Shown here one piece after another: positions 55,039-64,000 of a stretch of 64,000 nucleotides of DNA. The number at the start of each line of letters is the position of its first letter. The stretch's first letter is position 1. This DNA is from Clostridiaceae bacterium. Lineage in GTDB: Bacteria; Bacillota; Clostridia; Saccharofermentanales; Saccharofermentanaceae. A program made the position numbers and the translations under genes. The stretch spans positions 1 through 64,000 of the forward strand of contig JAAYBI010000049.1 of the NCBI GenBank assembly GCA_012718915.1, written 5' to 3'. The notes beneath the pieces were generated by a model. The model was not told the origin of the DNA. It saw only the letters and a list, made by a program, of their open reading frames with translations, and did no database searches.

Positions 55039-56622
55039 ATGGATTTGATCGCATTTCGCAATTTCAGAAATCGTTCTTTCCCTCTTTCAATGGGCTTCTT
55101 TGTGTCATTGATGATTTCGGTTTTTGTATATTTCTCCGGCGGAACCAATACCGTTTATACCAATTTCATGTACATTCCGTTGGCTTTTATCGCATCGGCT
55201 TACGGATGGCGCTGGGGCTTGGCTCACGCATTTTTCAGCGGTTTTTTGGTCGGACCCCTAATGCCTTTGAATGTCGATACCCAAACGCCACAATCACCTC
55301 TGAATTGGATATTCAGAGTCATTATATACATGCTCATTGCTATGACTGTCGGGATTTTCACCGACATCGCGCATCGTCGCGAAGAGCGCCTGACCTACTT
55401 AATGACTCATGACAGTTTAACCGGGTTGCGCAATTATGAAGCGCTCCGGCAAAGTTCAGTGAATTCCGACGACCCGGTATCCCTGATTTCTCTTGATATC
55501 GTAGATTATGAAGAATATCTCGGTTTTTTCGGCTATGATTTTTTCCAGAAAATTATATTTTCTTTTTCTAATGAGCTCATACAAACCATGAGTATTTTTT
55601 CAAATGTCAGCATCTTTAGATATTACGGTTTACGCTACGCTATCATGATAGAGCACGACGACCAGGAGGCCAGTACCGAAAAGATTCTGTCTGCTCTCAG
55701 CGAGATTAACGACAAGATTATCCAAGTCGAAAATGTACCCATTTATCTTCATTTCCGGATAGGTATCGCGCGACTGATGAATGCTGATCGACCAATGGAT
55801 GGCATGCGAAAGTCAATGATCGCCCTTCGTCTTGCCGCACATAATGATCAGAAACTCGTGCGTTTTTCTGACAAACTCGAGCAATCCTACGCCAGCACCG
55901 TTATTATTCCGAACACCTTCCGCGAGGCTCTGTCCAACAATTCAATTCGTTCAGCATATCAGACGATACACGATTCCGTCAGTTCTAAGCCAATCGGCGC
56001 TGAGCTTCTGGCCAGATGGATACAGGAAGACGGCACACGAATACCTCCGGATATATTTGTCTCAGTATTGGAAAAAACCGAACTGATTCATGATTTGACG
56101 GAATTTATGTTAGATCGAGCAATCCAGATGCTTAAGCAACCAACATTTTCCAATTACTTTTTCAGCGTCAATTTCTCGGCGACCGACTTCAACGAAAAGA
56201 ATATTTTGACAATGGTAAAGCGCGTGCGACAAAGCGGCGTCGATCCTTCTCGTATTCACGTAGAAATTACGGAACGAGTACTTTTATCTGTAGAAAAAAT
56301 TCAAGATCATCTTTCCTTTCTCAGTAAGCATGGGTTCCCGATTGTCATCGATGATTTCGGAACCGGTTACTCATCTTATCGCTACGTCGCGGATCTACCC
56401 ATCGATGTTATCAAAATTGATCGTTCCTTGGTCTTAAAGGCAAATACCGAAAAAGGGTTCGGGCTACTCAAGAGCATCGTCGATTTTTGCAGAGACTTTG
56501 GTATAAAAACCATTGCTGAAGGCGTCGAAAATAAAGAGTACGCAGATATCTGCGAAAAACTCGGGATCGATGCCCAGCAGGGGTATTTTTACAGCAAACC
56601 TGAGTTTTTCAATCCGGTCTGA
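55039..56622 (+). CDS. Membrane GGDEF(degenerate)-EAL protein, probable c-di-GMP phosphodiesterase
   Basis: A 527-residue protein. About four membrane segments lie in residues 15-115. A GGDEF-like domain (about 125-285) starts THDSLTGLRNY, but the GGDEF site reads YGLRY. The EAL domain (about 290-525) has GAELLARW, Asn in FSVNFSATDF, Glu in HVEITER, DDFGTGYSSYRY, KIDR, AEGVENKEY and QQGYFYSKP, so catalysis looks possible even though EAL is ELL. GAGGG is 6 bases before the ATG. It stands alone on the plus strand after tRNA-Ser. Confidence 0.88.
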   Translation: MDLIAFRNFRNRSFPLSMGFFVSLMISVFVYFSGGTNTVYTNFMYIPLAFIASAYGWRWGLAHAFFSGFLVGPLMPLNVDTQTPQSPLNWIFRVIIYMLIAMTVGIFTDIAHRREERLTYLMTHDSLTGLRNYEALRQSSVNSDDPVSLISLDIVDYEEYLGFFGYDFFQKIIFSFSNELIQTMSIFSNVSIFRYYGLRYAIMIEHDDQEASTEKILSALSEINDKIIQVENVPIYLHFRIGIARLMNADRPMDGMRKSMIALRLAAHNDQKLVRFSDKLEQSYASTVIIPNTFREALSNNSIRSAYQTIHDSVSSKPIGAELLARWIQEDGTRIPPDIFVSVLEKTELIHDLTEFMLDRAIQMLKQPTFSNYFFSVNFSATDFNEKNILTMVKRVRQSGVDPSRIHVEITERVLLSVEKIQDHLSFLSKHGFPIVIDDFGTGYSSYRYVADLPIDVIKIDRSLVLKANTEKGFGLLKSIVDFCRDFGIKTIAEGVENKEYADICEKLGIDAQQGYFYSKPEFFNPV

Positions 56623-56702
56623 TTTTCGTGTTGGGTACAATAAATATTGGGGTATATGCTGTCAGCGCAGTATCTCCATGATATTTCGAACTAATTTGTC
56701 AA

Positions 56703-57887
56703 CTATTTAAATGGAACCGTGATAATTTCTTTGGCTCCTCCGGTTAGACACCTGGCGCCATCTGAAGTCACGAGGAAGGTCTCTTCAACACCCACCATTC
56801 CAACATCTTTTATGCCGCATTTTGGCTCAAGAGCAATCACCATGCCTTCTTCAAGCGGAACATGATATTTAGAGGTTATGACCGGAAGCTCATCAATAAA
56901 CAAACCGACACCATGACCTAAGAAGCGAACCGACTCACCGTAACCCATGAAATTTTCAGAGAGCTCCACCGGCAAGTCTGCCATCGCTATGTCATACACA
57001 AGGCCCGGGTCGGCGCCCGGAACAATAAGTGCTTCGGCCTTTTTCATGACACGGATACAAGCATTGTGAATCGCTGCAACGTGCTCATCCGGCGGCGTGC
57101 CGAATGAATAGACTTGCGTCTTGTCACTATGATAGCCTTCAAATCCAAAACCAACGTCGACGAATACGAGATCGCCTTTTTTGAGCTTTCTGTTACGGTC
57201 ACCCAAGATAGGCACCGCCGGACTCATACCCTTCATACCACCGGGGCCATCAAAGTTTGTCGGGTATATAGTAGTGTCTCCAAACCCAAACTGGCCTATG
57301 ATCATTTCCATCTGAAACATCGAAAATCGGGAAACACCGTGATGCCCATGTTTGATCATTTCTGCATACAATTCGGCTGCAAAATCAGTCTCAGACATGC
57401 CTTCTCTCAATATTGCCGGGACGACCTGCATCATCACCTGATTATGTTTTTGCGATGATAATTCTATTAGTTCGATTTCTTCCGGCCCCTTCTTAGCTCG
57501 CATCGTCGATATGATTCCATCCAACCCATGAATCGCTTCCATGTCAAAATATTTCCGGATTCGATTGAGCATCGCCAAAGGAATCACTTCGGTCTCAAGA
57601 TAGACATGCCCAAGATTCTTTGGAAGGTATTGACTCATGTCCGCATAGGATCGAATTTGAAGAATGTTATCAAACGAAGACTCCTCAATGGCTCGCGTGT
57701 AACTCTTGCGAACGAAAAAATAGGATTCTCCGTTGTGTCGTAAGACAAACATACCATCTTGAATTGTGCCTAAATAGTAATATAGATTGACTCGCCCGAT
57801 TATTATGGCCGTATCAAAGTGTTCTTTTTCTGCTAAAACCATTAAGAGGTCTCTTCTTCTTTTAGCAAATATTTCTGCTTGGATCAT
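56703..57887 (-). CDS. M24 family metallopeptidase (Xaa-Pro peptidase type)
   Basis: A 394-residue creatinase/prolidase-type protein. Metal ligands are visible in VDVGFGFEGYHSDK (Asp pair), FLGHGVGLFIDE (His), ALEPKCGI (Glu) and GVEETFLVT (Glu). The N-terminal domain is typical. It differs clearly from the M24 protein at 52567. Convergent with the EAL gene. Substrate is probably proline-containing peptides. Confidence 0.9.
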   Translation of the reverse strand: MIQAEIFAKRRRDLLMVLAEKEHFDTAIIIGRVNLYYYLGTIQDGMFVLRHNGESYFFVRKSYTRAIEESSFDNILQIRSYADMSQYLPKNLGHVYLETEVIPLAMLNRIRKYFDMEAIHGLDGIISTMRAKKGPEEIELIELSSQKHNQVMMQVVPAILREGMSETDFAAELYAEMIKHGHHGVSRFSMFQMEMIIGQFGFGDTTIYPTNFDGPGGMKGMSPAVPILGDRNRKLKKGDLVFVDVGFGFEGYHSDKTQVYSFGTPPDEHVAAIHNACIRVMKKAEALIVPGADPGLVYDIAMADLPVELSENFMGYGESVRFLGHGVGLFIDELPVITSKYHVPLEEGMVIALEPKCGIKDVGMVGVEETFLVTSDGARCLTGGAKEIITVPFK

Positions 57888-57985
57888 TTCTTTTTCCCCA
57901 TTTCAAATTGCTATATGTTACTTCAGCATTGAACCATCCATTCAATTCATCTGTCCGGAATTCTTAAGCGACATCCGTGCATAAA

Positions 57986-58014
57986 GCGAAGGTCCTCACT
58001 AAGAAGACCTTCGC
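57986..58014 (-). terminator. Hairpin after the ABC-2 operon
   Basis: GCGAAGGTC / GACCTTCGC, 9-bp perfect stem with an 11-base loop, downstream of the last permease stop. The T-run is weak, so strength is uncertain. Confidence 0.6.
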
Positions 58015-58054
58015 AATTTCTTTACGTAAATGATAATAACATAATTTCAGAAGA

Positions 58055-59284
58055 TCATGACTCTTGCAGTTCAAAATTGTCACTAGCTATAGATCTTCTA
58101 CGTCTTTGCATTGATACGAGCAATGATAGCGCAACGAAAGCGATTGCAAAACATATTTGGATGACAAAGCAAGCGATGAGTTTTTGGCTTGAGTATCCGG
58201 CTTCTGTTGTAAGTTTTGAACTTTCTTGAATGGCGCCGATATACCAGTATGTCGGTGTAAATGAGGCAATTCGAAGAACTGATGCGCCCAAATATTCTTG
58301 AGGAACAAACACTCCACTGATAAATGAAAACCCAAGGCCCATAACATTCGCGAACGCATTGTGCGCATTTCGAGAAGATGTCAGATTTCCGATCAGGAAA
58401 CCGAGGCTCAAACTAACCAGTGAAAAAACGAACGAGTTGAGTATCAGTAGTAGTTTATATTGATCCAGGACAAAATCTTGAAACACGAGTGCAATTACAG
58501 CGTTGAGCAATAAACAGAACAAGACCGCTAAGCATAGATTGCCCAGGAAAAGTTGAAATTGCAGATTCCTGGTTTTCACAGGAGAGCATCGCATCCTCGA
58601 ACGCACTTCGGACTGTATAAATACCGATGTGACACTCGTAACTGCCAATATCATAAGAGACATAAGGGCATAGGAAAGATATCCATATCCCATACTAACC
58701 TTGAGGCCCGAAATATCATTCTTCGGTGGCGCTTCAGAAAAAGACAATGAAGATGACTTATCGAGATCAAGTATCGTTTGATTGACCAAATTCTCTTGAA
58801 CAGCAGTTTCCGTGATGTCTCCGGTTTCGACTTCAGCATACAAGCGTACAGTACTCAAATATCGATCGATCAGCATATCTGCATTAATTGAAGATGTCAT
58901 GTCCGGAGCTGCATTTTTTTCAAGAGCTACCATTCCTGTGTCTTTCAGAAGAGAATCTCCAAAACCCTCCGGGATTGTTAATACATATTCTACTTCCTGG
59001 TAGAACAAGGCATCCGCGACTGCATCTTTCTTGATTTCAATATCGACTAGTCTGACTCTTTCAGAAAGATAATTCTCAAGTCCATCCGAAACGGGGTTAC
59101 CTTGATCTTCGTTAAGAATGAATACTTTGCTCTTGTTCGGAGTAAAACTACTTATTACCTCTGTGTCTTCTCCGCCGTACATCGAAGTCATTAATATCAT
59201 CATGGCCATAAATACAGAAAAGTAAATTGCCAACTCGACAATATGCTTGCCGGTAACTTTTAACATTGCATTAAATACTCTCAT
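58055..59284 (-). CDS. ABC-2 type transporter permease
   Basis: A 410-residue permease with an N-terminal membrane segment, a 180-residue outer domain and five membrane segments at the C-terminus, the ABC-2 (YhgE-like) form. The ATG at 59284 is 7 bases after AAGGAGG. It overlaps the end of the upstream permease gene by 14 bases. Probably forms a heterodimer with it. Confidence 0.88.
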   Translation of the reverse strand: MRVFNAMLKVTGKHIVELAIYFSVFMAMMILMTSMYGGEDTEVISSFTPNKSKVFILNEDQGNPVSDGLENYLSERVRLVDIEIKKDAVADALFYQEVEYVLTIPEGFGDSLLKDTGMVALEKNAAPDMTSSINADMLIDRYLSTVRLYAEVETGDITETAVQENLVNQTILDLDKSSSLSFSEAPPKNDISGLKVSMGYGYLSYALMSLMILAVTSVTSVFIQSEVRSRMRCSPVKTRNLQFQLFLGNLCLAVLFCLLLNAVIALVFQDFVLDQYKLLLILNSFVFSLVSLSLGFLIGNLTSSRNAHNAFANVMGLGFSFISGVFVPQEYLGASVLRIASFTPTYWYIGAIQESSKLTTEAGYSSQKLIACFVIQICFAIAFVALSLLVSMQRRRRSIASDNFELQES

Positions 59285-60407
59285 AACTGCGCCTCCTTGC
59301 CAAGAAAATAACAACTGCATACATCGCGACAATTAATCCGACCAGGATCGCAATATTAATCCAATAGCGACGATAGTCCGGATAATAGTAGAGTGCATAA
59401 AACGCATCAGCGATCAGATTGGCCGGATTTATATACGATAAGACCGGTGCGTTCTTGTAGATCTGGTATTTAACCGAATGCACCATCAGACCGGCAAAAA
59501 ATGACATGATCATCGAAACTCCGGTTAACATTGAGTTCTTGACATCATAATTCTTTTTGCTGATCAGCGCCACGAAAGCACCGAGCGCTACGCCGGCTGC
59601 CGCACCTACGATTGTTGCCAGAGCCAGCGCCGGAGCGCGATTGCCCATATCGATTTTCAATACAAACGTAATAAAGAGTAGCAGCAAGGATATAGAAAAC
59701 ACTTGGATCGTCGTTGCTGCCAACAGCCCGCCCACGTATATTTTGCTTTTTTTGGCAGGAGATACTTGGATCCTGGCACCGGTAGAGGATTGGTTAGCCT
59801 CAACAAAACTGGTTTCTTTGAGCCCTAAAAAGCTGCCGAAAAGGCACGCCATAGCGATCAGCGCATAATAGTATCCCAACATCGGATCCACATTACCTCG
59901 TTGTTGATTCTGATCGCTGATGTAGTCCGACGCATCGAACTCAAAATTTGCAAGTACTGAGAGTGATTGCGGGTTTGTCTCTGCTAAATGAGCGAACATC
60001 GATTCCGTTTGGGTATACTGGTCGGCAAAGTGTTTTGCAACGGTTTGATTCATTCCTTCTTTTTTTACTCTTATTTCAAGTGCCTCATCATAAATAAACA
60101 GAACGTCAACTTCTTCATTGTGCATCGCTTCTTCTGCTTTACTAACGCTTTCAAAAGTATGCGCCTCAAATAACTTCTGATCATCCATTTGCACGGATGA
60201 CAAAGTATCTAAAAAATTGTCGGAATAGACAGATTCGGACTCCACAACAACAGCCACAGGGATAGTATTGAAATATTCACTGCTGGCTATGTTACTAAAG
60301 GCTAATGAAAAGAACGAGGACAGTATTATCGGGAATATCATTGTCCAAAACAAGTTGCCAAAGTCCATCAGATGCGACTTCATACGATACTGGTAGATAC
60401 GCCACAT
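59271..60407 (-). CDS. ABC-2 type transporter permease
   Basis: A 378-residue permease of the same layout: N-terminal segment (about 15-38), outer domain, then about five segments from residue 175. The FLGLKETSF loop is near the inner segments. Gap to the ATPase gene is 3 bases. Exported substrate is unknown; such systems often export peptides or antimicrobials. Confidence 0.88.
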   Translation of the reverse strand: MWRIYQYRMKSHLMDFGNLFWTMIFPIILSSFFSLAFSNIASSEYFNTIPVAVVVESESVYSDNFLDTLSSVQMDDQKLFEAHTFESVSKAEEAMHNEEVDVLFIYDEALEIRVKKEGMNQTVAKHFADQYTQTESMFAHLAETNPQSLSVLANFEFDASDYISDQNQQRGNVDPMLGYYYALIAMACLFGSFLGLKETSFVEANQSSTGARIQVSPAKKSKIYVGGLLAATTIQVFSISLLLLFITFVLKIDMGNRAPALALATIVGAAAGVALGAFVALISKKNYDVKNSMLTGVSMIMSFFAGLMVHSVKYQIYKNAPVLSYINPANLIADAFYALYYYPDYRRYWINIAILVGLIVAMYAVVIFLARRRSYESI

Positions 60408-60410
60408 AAC

Positions 60411-61370
60411 TTACTCCACCTTTCCGTTACCATTGCCATCACGAAGTTCTCTTCCCGTGATTTCAAGAAAAACGTCGTTTAGTGTCGGTCTTTCAGAAAA
60501 GACTCGACCGAGGGCAATATTTTTTGACGAAAAGAAATTGAGGATTTGGTTAAGGCCGTTACTATCCTGCCGCGTTTTGATTATTATATGTTGCTTATCA
60601 CATATGACATCAACCACAAAGGGCAAAGCCAACAGGTCTTTTTCAAAACTGTCACACACTTTATCCAGGAGCTCTATATCGATTTTTTCTCCGATCTGGA
60701 TCATATTCTTAAGTTCATCCTTTGTACCTTGTGCCACTACTCGACCTTTATCCATGATTGCTATTCTTGAGCAGATCAATTCGACCTCTTCCATATAGTG
60801 AGAAGTGTATATGACGGTCGCGCCTTCTCTATTGAGTTTTTTGATCCCTTCCAGAATATTGTTTCGGCTCTGGGGGTCGACGGCAACCGTGGGTTCATCA
60901 AGAATTATTAGTTTGGGTTTATGCGCTATACCACATGCAATGTTCAGTCGACGCAGTAAACCTCCACTGAGCTTTTTCGGACGGAACTTCACGAAGTCAT
61001 TGAGACCGACAAAGTCAATCGCCTCTTGAACCTGTGCCTTTCTTGTGGCTCGATCATTCGTATATAATCCGCAGAAATAGTCAATATTCTCGTAAACACT
61101 CAGTTCCGGAATAACCGCAACGTTCTGCATTACGACGCCGATATCCTTCTTGATATTATAAGAACCCGGTGTCATTTTTTGATCGAAAATCTGCACGTCG
61201 CCTTTTTCGTATTGCAGTAGTGAGAGAATACAATTGATAGCTGTTGTTTTGCCGGAGCCGTTCGGTCCCAGCAAGCCAAACACTTCACCCTCTTTGATTT
61301 CTAAACTCAGATGATCCAAGGCCGTTAATTCGCCGTACCTTTTAACTAAATCATTTACACGAACTATCAT
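60411..61370 (-). CDS. ABC transporter ATP-binding protein
   Basis: A 319-residue ATPase. Walker A GPNGSGKTT, Q-loop MQNV, signature KLSGGLLRRLNIACG, Walker B LIILDEPTVAVDP and switch SHYMEE. The signature has LL in place of the usual MK or QQ. It heads the operon whose promoter overlaps the inverted repeat at 61433-61479. Confidence 0.93.
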   Translation of the reverse strand: MIVRVNDLVKRYGELTALDHLSLEIKEGEVFGLLGPNGSGKTTAINCILSLLQYEKGDVQIFDQKMTPGSYNIKKDIGVVMQNVAVIPELSVYENIDYFCGLYTNDRATRKAQVQEAIDFVGLNDFVKFRPKKLSGGLLRRLNIACGIAHKPKLIILDEPTVAVDPQSRNNILEGIKKLNREGATVIYTSHYMEEVELICSRIAIMDKGRVVAQGTKDELKNMIQIGEKIDIELLDKVCDSFEKDLLALPFVVDVICDKQHIIIKTRQDSNGLNQILNFFSSKNIALGRVFSERPTLNDVFLEITGRELRDGNGNGKVE

Positions 61371-61416
61371 CTTTCTCCTCCATTACCAATCATGATTTCT
61401 ATGAGCTCAGAATAAC

Positions 61417-61444
61417 CTTATAACGATTCCCGAAGAAGTGACAA
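61417..61444 (-). promoter_or_regulatory. Probable promoter of the ABC operon
   Basis: TTGTCA (61439-61444) and TATAAG (61417-61422) on the minus strand, spacer 16. The -35 lies inside one arm of the inverted repeat. Confidence 0.55.
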
Positions 61445-61479
61445 ATGACTATTATTTAACGTGACATTTGTCACTTCTT
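61433..61479. promoter_or_regulatory. Large inverted repeat, likely operator of the divergent ABC/two-component genes
   Basis: Two 15-base arms (61433-61447 and 61465-61479) are perfect inverted copies, 17 bases apart. The right part also holds a 14-base palindrome GTGACA-TT-TGTCAC (61461-61474), and the left arm a partial copy GTGACAAATGAC. It sits between the ABC operon and the kinase gene, so the NarL-type regulator is the likely ligand. Confidence 0.7.
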
Positions 61480-61531
61480 TTCATCCTGCTGTCGATTATC
61501 ATGATAAAATACCGTTGAGAGGAAGGGTAAT

Positions 61532-62644
61532 ATGATGTCGAGCCATTTTTTGGAACGTGTGATCATCATTTGTATCTGCGTGACATTATTTGTCTTCGCC
61601 GGCGGCTCCGAATTTGACGTAATATATATACTTATAGCCATTTCGATATTCAGTCTCACCACCTATTTGAATCATAGGAATATTTCGATTATCGTATTTA
61701 CCGGAACTGTTGTTTTGACTGTCCTCTTTCCTGCGATTGCCTTTTTTATTCCATTTCCCACGTATGACATTCGTTACGGAAAAAAGAATTTGTTGGCTCT
61801 CCTGACTCTGTTACCGCTTGTAAACCTCATCGCCACCGGTAATATCAATGCTTTTTTCATTGTCTTTTCTGTTACCGTCTTAGCATACTTACTAGCCGCA
61901 GGACAAAGTACCGGTGACGAATTGAAAGCCAGAAATTTCGAACTGGCCGACCAGCTGCGTCAAATCGCTTTAAACGATAGTCTGCAGATGCATGAATTAA
62001 TGGATAAACAGGATTATGAATTACACCTTGCGACCATGAACGAACGCAACCGAATCGCCCGGGAATTACACGACAGCATCGGCCATGTACTGACATCCGC
62101 TATTTTGCAGGTTGGAGCAATATCTTCAGTGACAGACGATCCTCAAACTCTTGATTCACTTGAAGTTTTGAGTCAGAGCCTTACGGGTGGTATGGATGAC
62201 GTCAGAACGAGTATACACAACCTCTACGACCAGTCTGTTGATCTGCGCGCAGGACTCGAAAACCAATTATCCGCGTTTCATCACATTCCAATTGATTTTA
62301 AATGTCAGATCAATGAACAACCGCCAAGAGCTGTGAGCATTGCTCTTTCTTCTATACTCAGAGAAGGCCTATCCAATATGGCCAAACATTCCGACGCGAC
62401 CAAGGCGACTCTCATTGTTTATGAACATAATGATTTCTACCAGTTCGTTTTGCGGGACAACGGTCAAGCATGTCGAACTAAATCTCCGGATTCACTGTAT
62501 AATAATGGCGTGGGACTATCCGGTATGATACAGCGCGTTAATGCTCTCGGAGGAAACATAAATCTATCTTGTCATAATGGTTTTGAAATACACTTGACTA
62601 TACCAAAGGAGTCTTCTCATGAAACTAATCATCATAGACGATGA
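61532..62644 (+). CDS. NarL-family sensor histidine kinase
   Basis: A 370-residue kinase. About five membrane segments fill residues 10-125. HisKA_3 has ERNRIARELHDSIGHVLT with the phosphorylated His, and HATPase has EGLSNMAKHSDATKA, RDNGQ and NGVGLSGM. No large outer sensor, like DesK or LiaS types. It overlaps the regulator gene by 26 bases. Divergent from the ABC operon. Confidence 0.92.
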   Translation: MMSSHFLERVIIICICVTLFVFAGGSEFDVIYILIAISIFSLTTYLNHRNISIIVFTGTVVLTVLFPAIAFFIPFPTYDIRYGKKNLLALLTLLPLVNLIATGNINAFFIVFSVTVLAYLLAAGQSTGDELKARNFELADQLRQIALNDSLQMHELMDKQDYELHLATMNERNRIARELHDSIGHVLTSAILQVGAISSVTDDPQTLDSLEVLSQSLTGGMDDVRTSIHNLYDQSVDLRAGLENQLSAFHHIPIDFKCQINEQPPRAVSIALSSILREGLSNMAKHSDATKATLIVYEHNDFYQFVLRDNGQACRTKSPDSLYNNGVGLSGMIQRVNALGGNINLSCHNGFEIHLTIPKESSHETNHHRR

Positions 62645-63248
62645 CCCGATTGTTTCTTCTTCGCTAAAAAAAATAATTGAGTCTCATAGCAATTACACTG
62701 TCGTGGCAATCGGAACCGATGGTGCAGATGCCATGCCACTATTTATCCAATATTTACCGGATGTTATTCTCATGGATATACAAATGAAGCATCAGAGTGG
62801 CCTGGAAGCAGCCTCAGCGGTTCTTTCTTTTCAACCAAGTGCGAAGATTATTTTACTGACCACCTTTTCAGATGATGAGTACATCATTGAAGCACTCCGC
62901 ATTGGAGTTAAGGGCTATCTGTTAAAACAGAATTTTCAAAGCATCATCCCCTCCCTGGAAGCTGTCGCATCCGGTCAGCATGTATATGGTGCCGAGATCA
63001 TTCATAAGCTTCCTTCACTTTCGAGTCCTACAAAGTACTCCTTACCGGCCCAGTATGAGTCATTAAGTGAAAAGGAAAAGGAAGTTCTGACTTTAGTGGG
63101 CCAAGGATTAAATAATAAAGAAATTGCTGATTCTCTTCACATGAGCGAGGGCTCCGTCCGAAACTGTGTCAGCACACTTCTTGATAAGCTCTCACTCAAA
63201 AGCCGCACACAGCTTGCGATCTTTTTCTTAAAGCACTTCCGGAAATAA
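62619..63248 (+). CDS. NarL/LuxR-family response regulator
   Basis: A 209-residue regulator. Receiver with IDDDP at the N-terminus, phosphorylated Asp in VILMDIQM, and KQNF near the end. The LuxR helix-turn-helix is LSEKEKEVLTLVGQGLNNKEIADSLHMSEGSVRNCVS. GGAG is 7 bases before the ATG. Partner of the kinase above. Confidence 0.93.
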   Translation: MKLIIIDDDPIVSSSLKKIIESHSNYTVVAIGTDGADAMPLFIQYLPDVILMDIQMKHQSGLEAASAVLSFQPSAKIILLTTFSDDEYIIEALRIGVKGYLLKQNFQSIIPSLEAVASGQHVYGAEIIHKLPSLSSPTKYSLPAQYESLSEKEKEVLTLVGQGLNNKEIADSLHMSEGSVRNCVSTLLDKLSLKSRTQLAIFFLKHFRK

Positions 63249-63326
63249 TTAAGAATTGTTTAAAGATTTTTTTCGTTTTTCATATTATACTAGCCTTGCT
63301 TATTCTTGTATCTTCAGAGGAGTATC

Positions 63327-64000
63327 ATGAACATCGCAATTGTTACGGACACCTACTTCCCGGATATAAACGGCGTTACTTCTTCGATCTTCACCTTGGC
63401 CGAATCGCTGCGTGTGAGAGGCCATAATGTCTATGTGTTTACAGTTTCGGAGCCCAAGGAGATATTAAGGCAAGTCAAGGCCGATCCTTGTGTCTATCGA
63501 TTTCCGAGTGTACCTTTGTTCTTTTTGAAACCCCATCGTGCTGTTTTACCATTTTCAGTCAGGTTGATCCGTATGATGCGTAAACTGAAAATTGATATCA
63601 TCCACACTCAAAGTGAGTTTTTTATGGGATTTGTAGGCCTGTATGTCGGCTATTCAATGCATATCCCGATTATTCATACATATCATACGATGCTCGAAGA
63701 TTACACGCATTACATCGCCGGCGGCAAGTTAGCAACACCAAAAATGGCGCGCAAGTTTAGCGAGGCCTTCTGTAATCTAACAAACTCTGTCATCGTGCCG
63801 ACACAGAAAGTCGAAAAATCTTTGATTTCATATGATGTGAAAAGACCAATATATGTCATACCTACCGGTATTAATTTAGAGCCCTTCCGCTCCAATCGTT
63901 ATTCCGATGCCGAAATTCTTAAGCTCAAACAAAAGCTCGGCATAGATCCCAAACATCGGTTGATTCTATGCTTGGGAAGAGTTGCACGAGAAAAAAGCAT
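63327..64000 (+). CDS. Glycosyltransferase family 4 (partial, runs off the window)
   Basis: The first 224 or so residues of a GT-B glycosyltransferase. It begins MNIAIVTDTYFPDINGVTSS, has IDIIHTQSEFFMG and HTYHTMLEDYTHY, and VIPTGINLEPF with LCLGRVAREK at the edge. This is like diacylglycerol glucosyltransferases and mannosyltransferases of Gram-positive bacteria. The ATG is 5 bases after GGAG. Acceptor unknown. Confidence 0.9.
   Translation, partial: MNIAIVTDTYFPDINGVTSSIFTLAESLRVRGHNVYVFTVSEPKEILRQVKADPCVYRFPSVPLFFLKPHRAVLPFSVRLIRMMRKLKIDIIHTQSEFFMGFVGLYVGYSMHIPIIHTYHTMLEDYTHYIAGGKLATPKMARKFSEAFCNLTNSVIVPTQKVEKSLISYDVKRPIYVIPTGINLEPFRSNRYSDAEILKLKQKLGIDPKHRLILCLGRVAREKS

Noticed and set aside
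54891-55412. 173-codon frame before and inside the EAL gene
   Set aside because: Different frame from the EAL gene, which has a clear GAGGG site and real domains; composition looks random.
1-64000. CRISPR arrays, insertion sequences, phage genes or rRNA
   Set aside because: I looked for regular repeats, transposase motifs and rRNA signatures and saw none.

Overview
The window is about 64 kb of low-to-mid GC, gene-dense bacterial chromosome. It looks like a Firmicute of the class Clostridia. The evidence is gene order: ireB-ruvX-DUF1292, and a yaaO-tmk-darA-holB-ricT-trmN6-rsmI-metG-tatD block in almost the order known from Bacillus subtilis. Strong GGAGG ribosome sites, Gram-positive style pst-pho genes, a THI-box thiT gene and tRNA genes with encoded CCA agree. 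I cannot fix genus or family. No phage, insertion sequence, CRISPR array or rRNA was seen.

Layout. 1-7 kb (minus): a large surface protein, a CPBP protease, two DUF1292 paralogues, ruvX, ireB and mtaB. 7-13 kb: a Crh-like HPr homologue (plus), then rnr, secG, a calcium-type P-ATPase and a tRNA-Val/Asp/Phe operon (minus). 13-25.7 kb (minus): the conserved yaaO-to-tatD housekeeping block, here carrying a ferredoxin gene and a PAS-GGDEF-EAL gene. 25.7-28 kb (minus): folate genes folE-folP-folBK. 28-34 kb: a regulator-rich stretch with two AraC proteins, an XRE protein, a DeoR protein and a sialate-O-acetylesterase-like protein that has lost its catalytic residues, then tRNA-Gln. 34-37.5 kb (minus): a four-module CoA-disulfide-reductase-type sulfur protein and a family-4 uracil-DNA glycosylase. 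37.5-44.4 kb (minus): pstSCAB-phoU-phoP-phoR behind a clear Pho box.

44.5-51.5 kb: a Smr-domain gene, a pseudouridine synthase gene (plus, probably leaderless mRNA), a J-domain-like membrane protein, lysS, greA, guaB, and thiT under a TPP riboswitch. 51.5-57.9 kb: an alpha/beta hydrolase, two M24 peptidases, a hexapeptide acetyltransferase, tRNA-Ser and a second EAL protein. 58-63.3 kb: a three-gene ABC-2 transporter divergent from its NarL-type two-component system, with a large inverted repeat between them. The window ends inside a GT4 glycosyltransferase gene.

Functional themes are phosphate sensing (pst-pho), second messengers (a c-di-AMP receptor and two probable c-di-GMP phosphodiesterases), thiol and iron-sulfur chemistry, and translation or RNA modification. 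The points I find most unusual are two apparent pseudo-enzymes (a glycosidase-like surface protein and a cytoplasmic esterase-like protein), a membrane J-like protein without HPD, a leaderless pseudouridine synthase mRNA, and several well-formed operator sequences. I found no clearly new multi-gene defence or mobile system.
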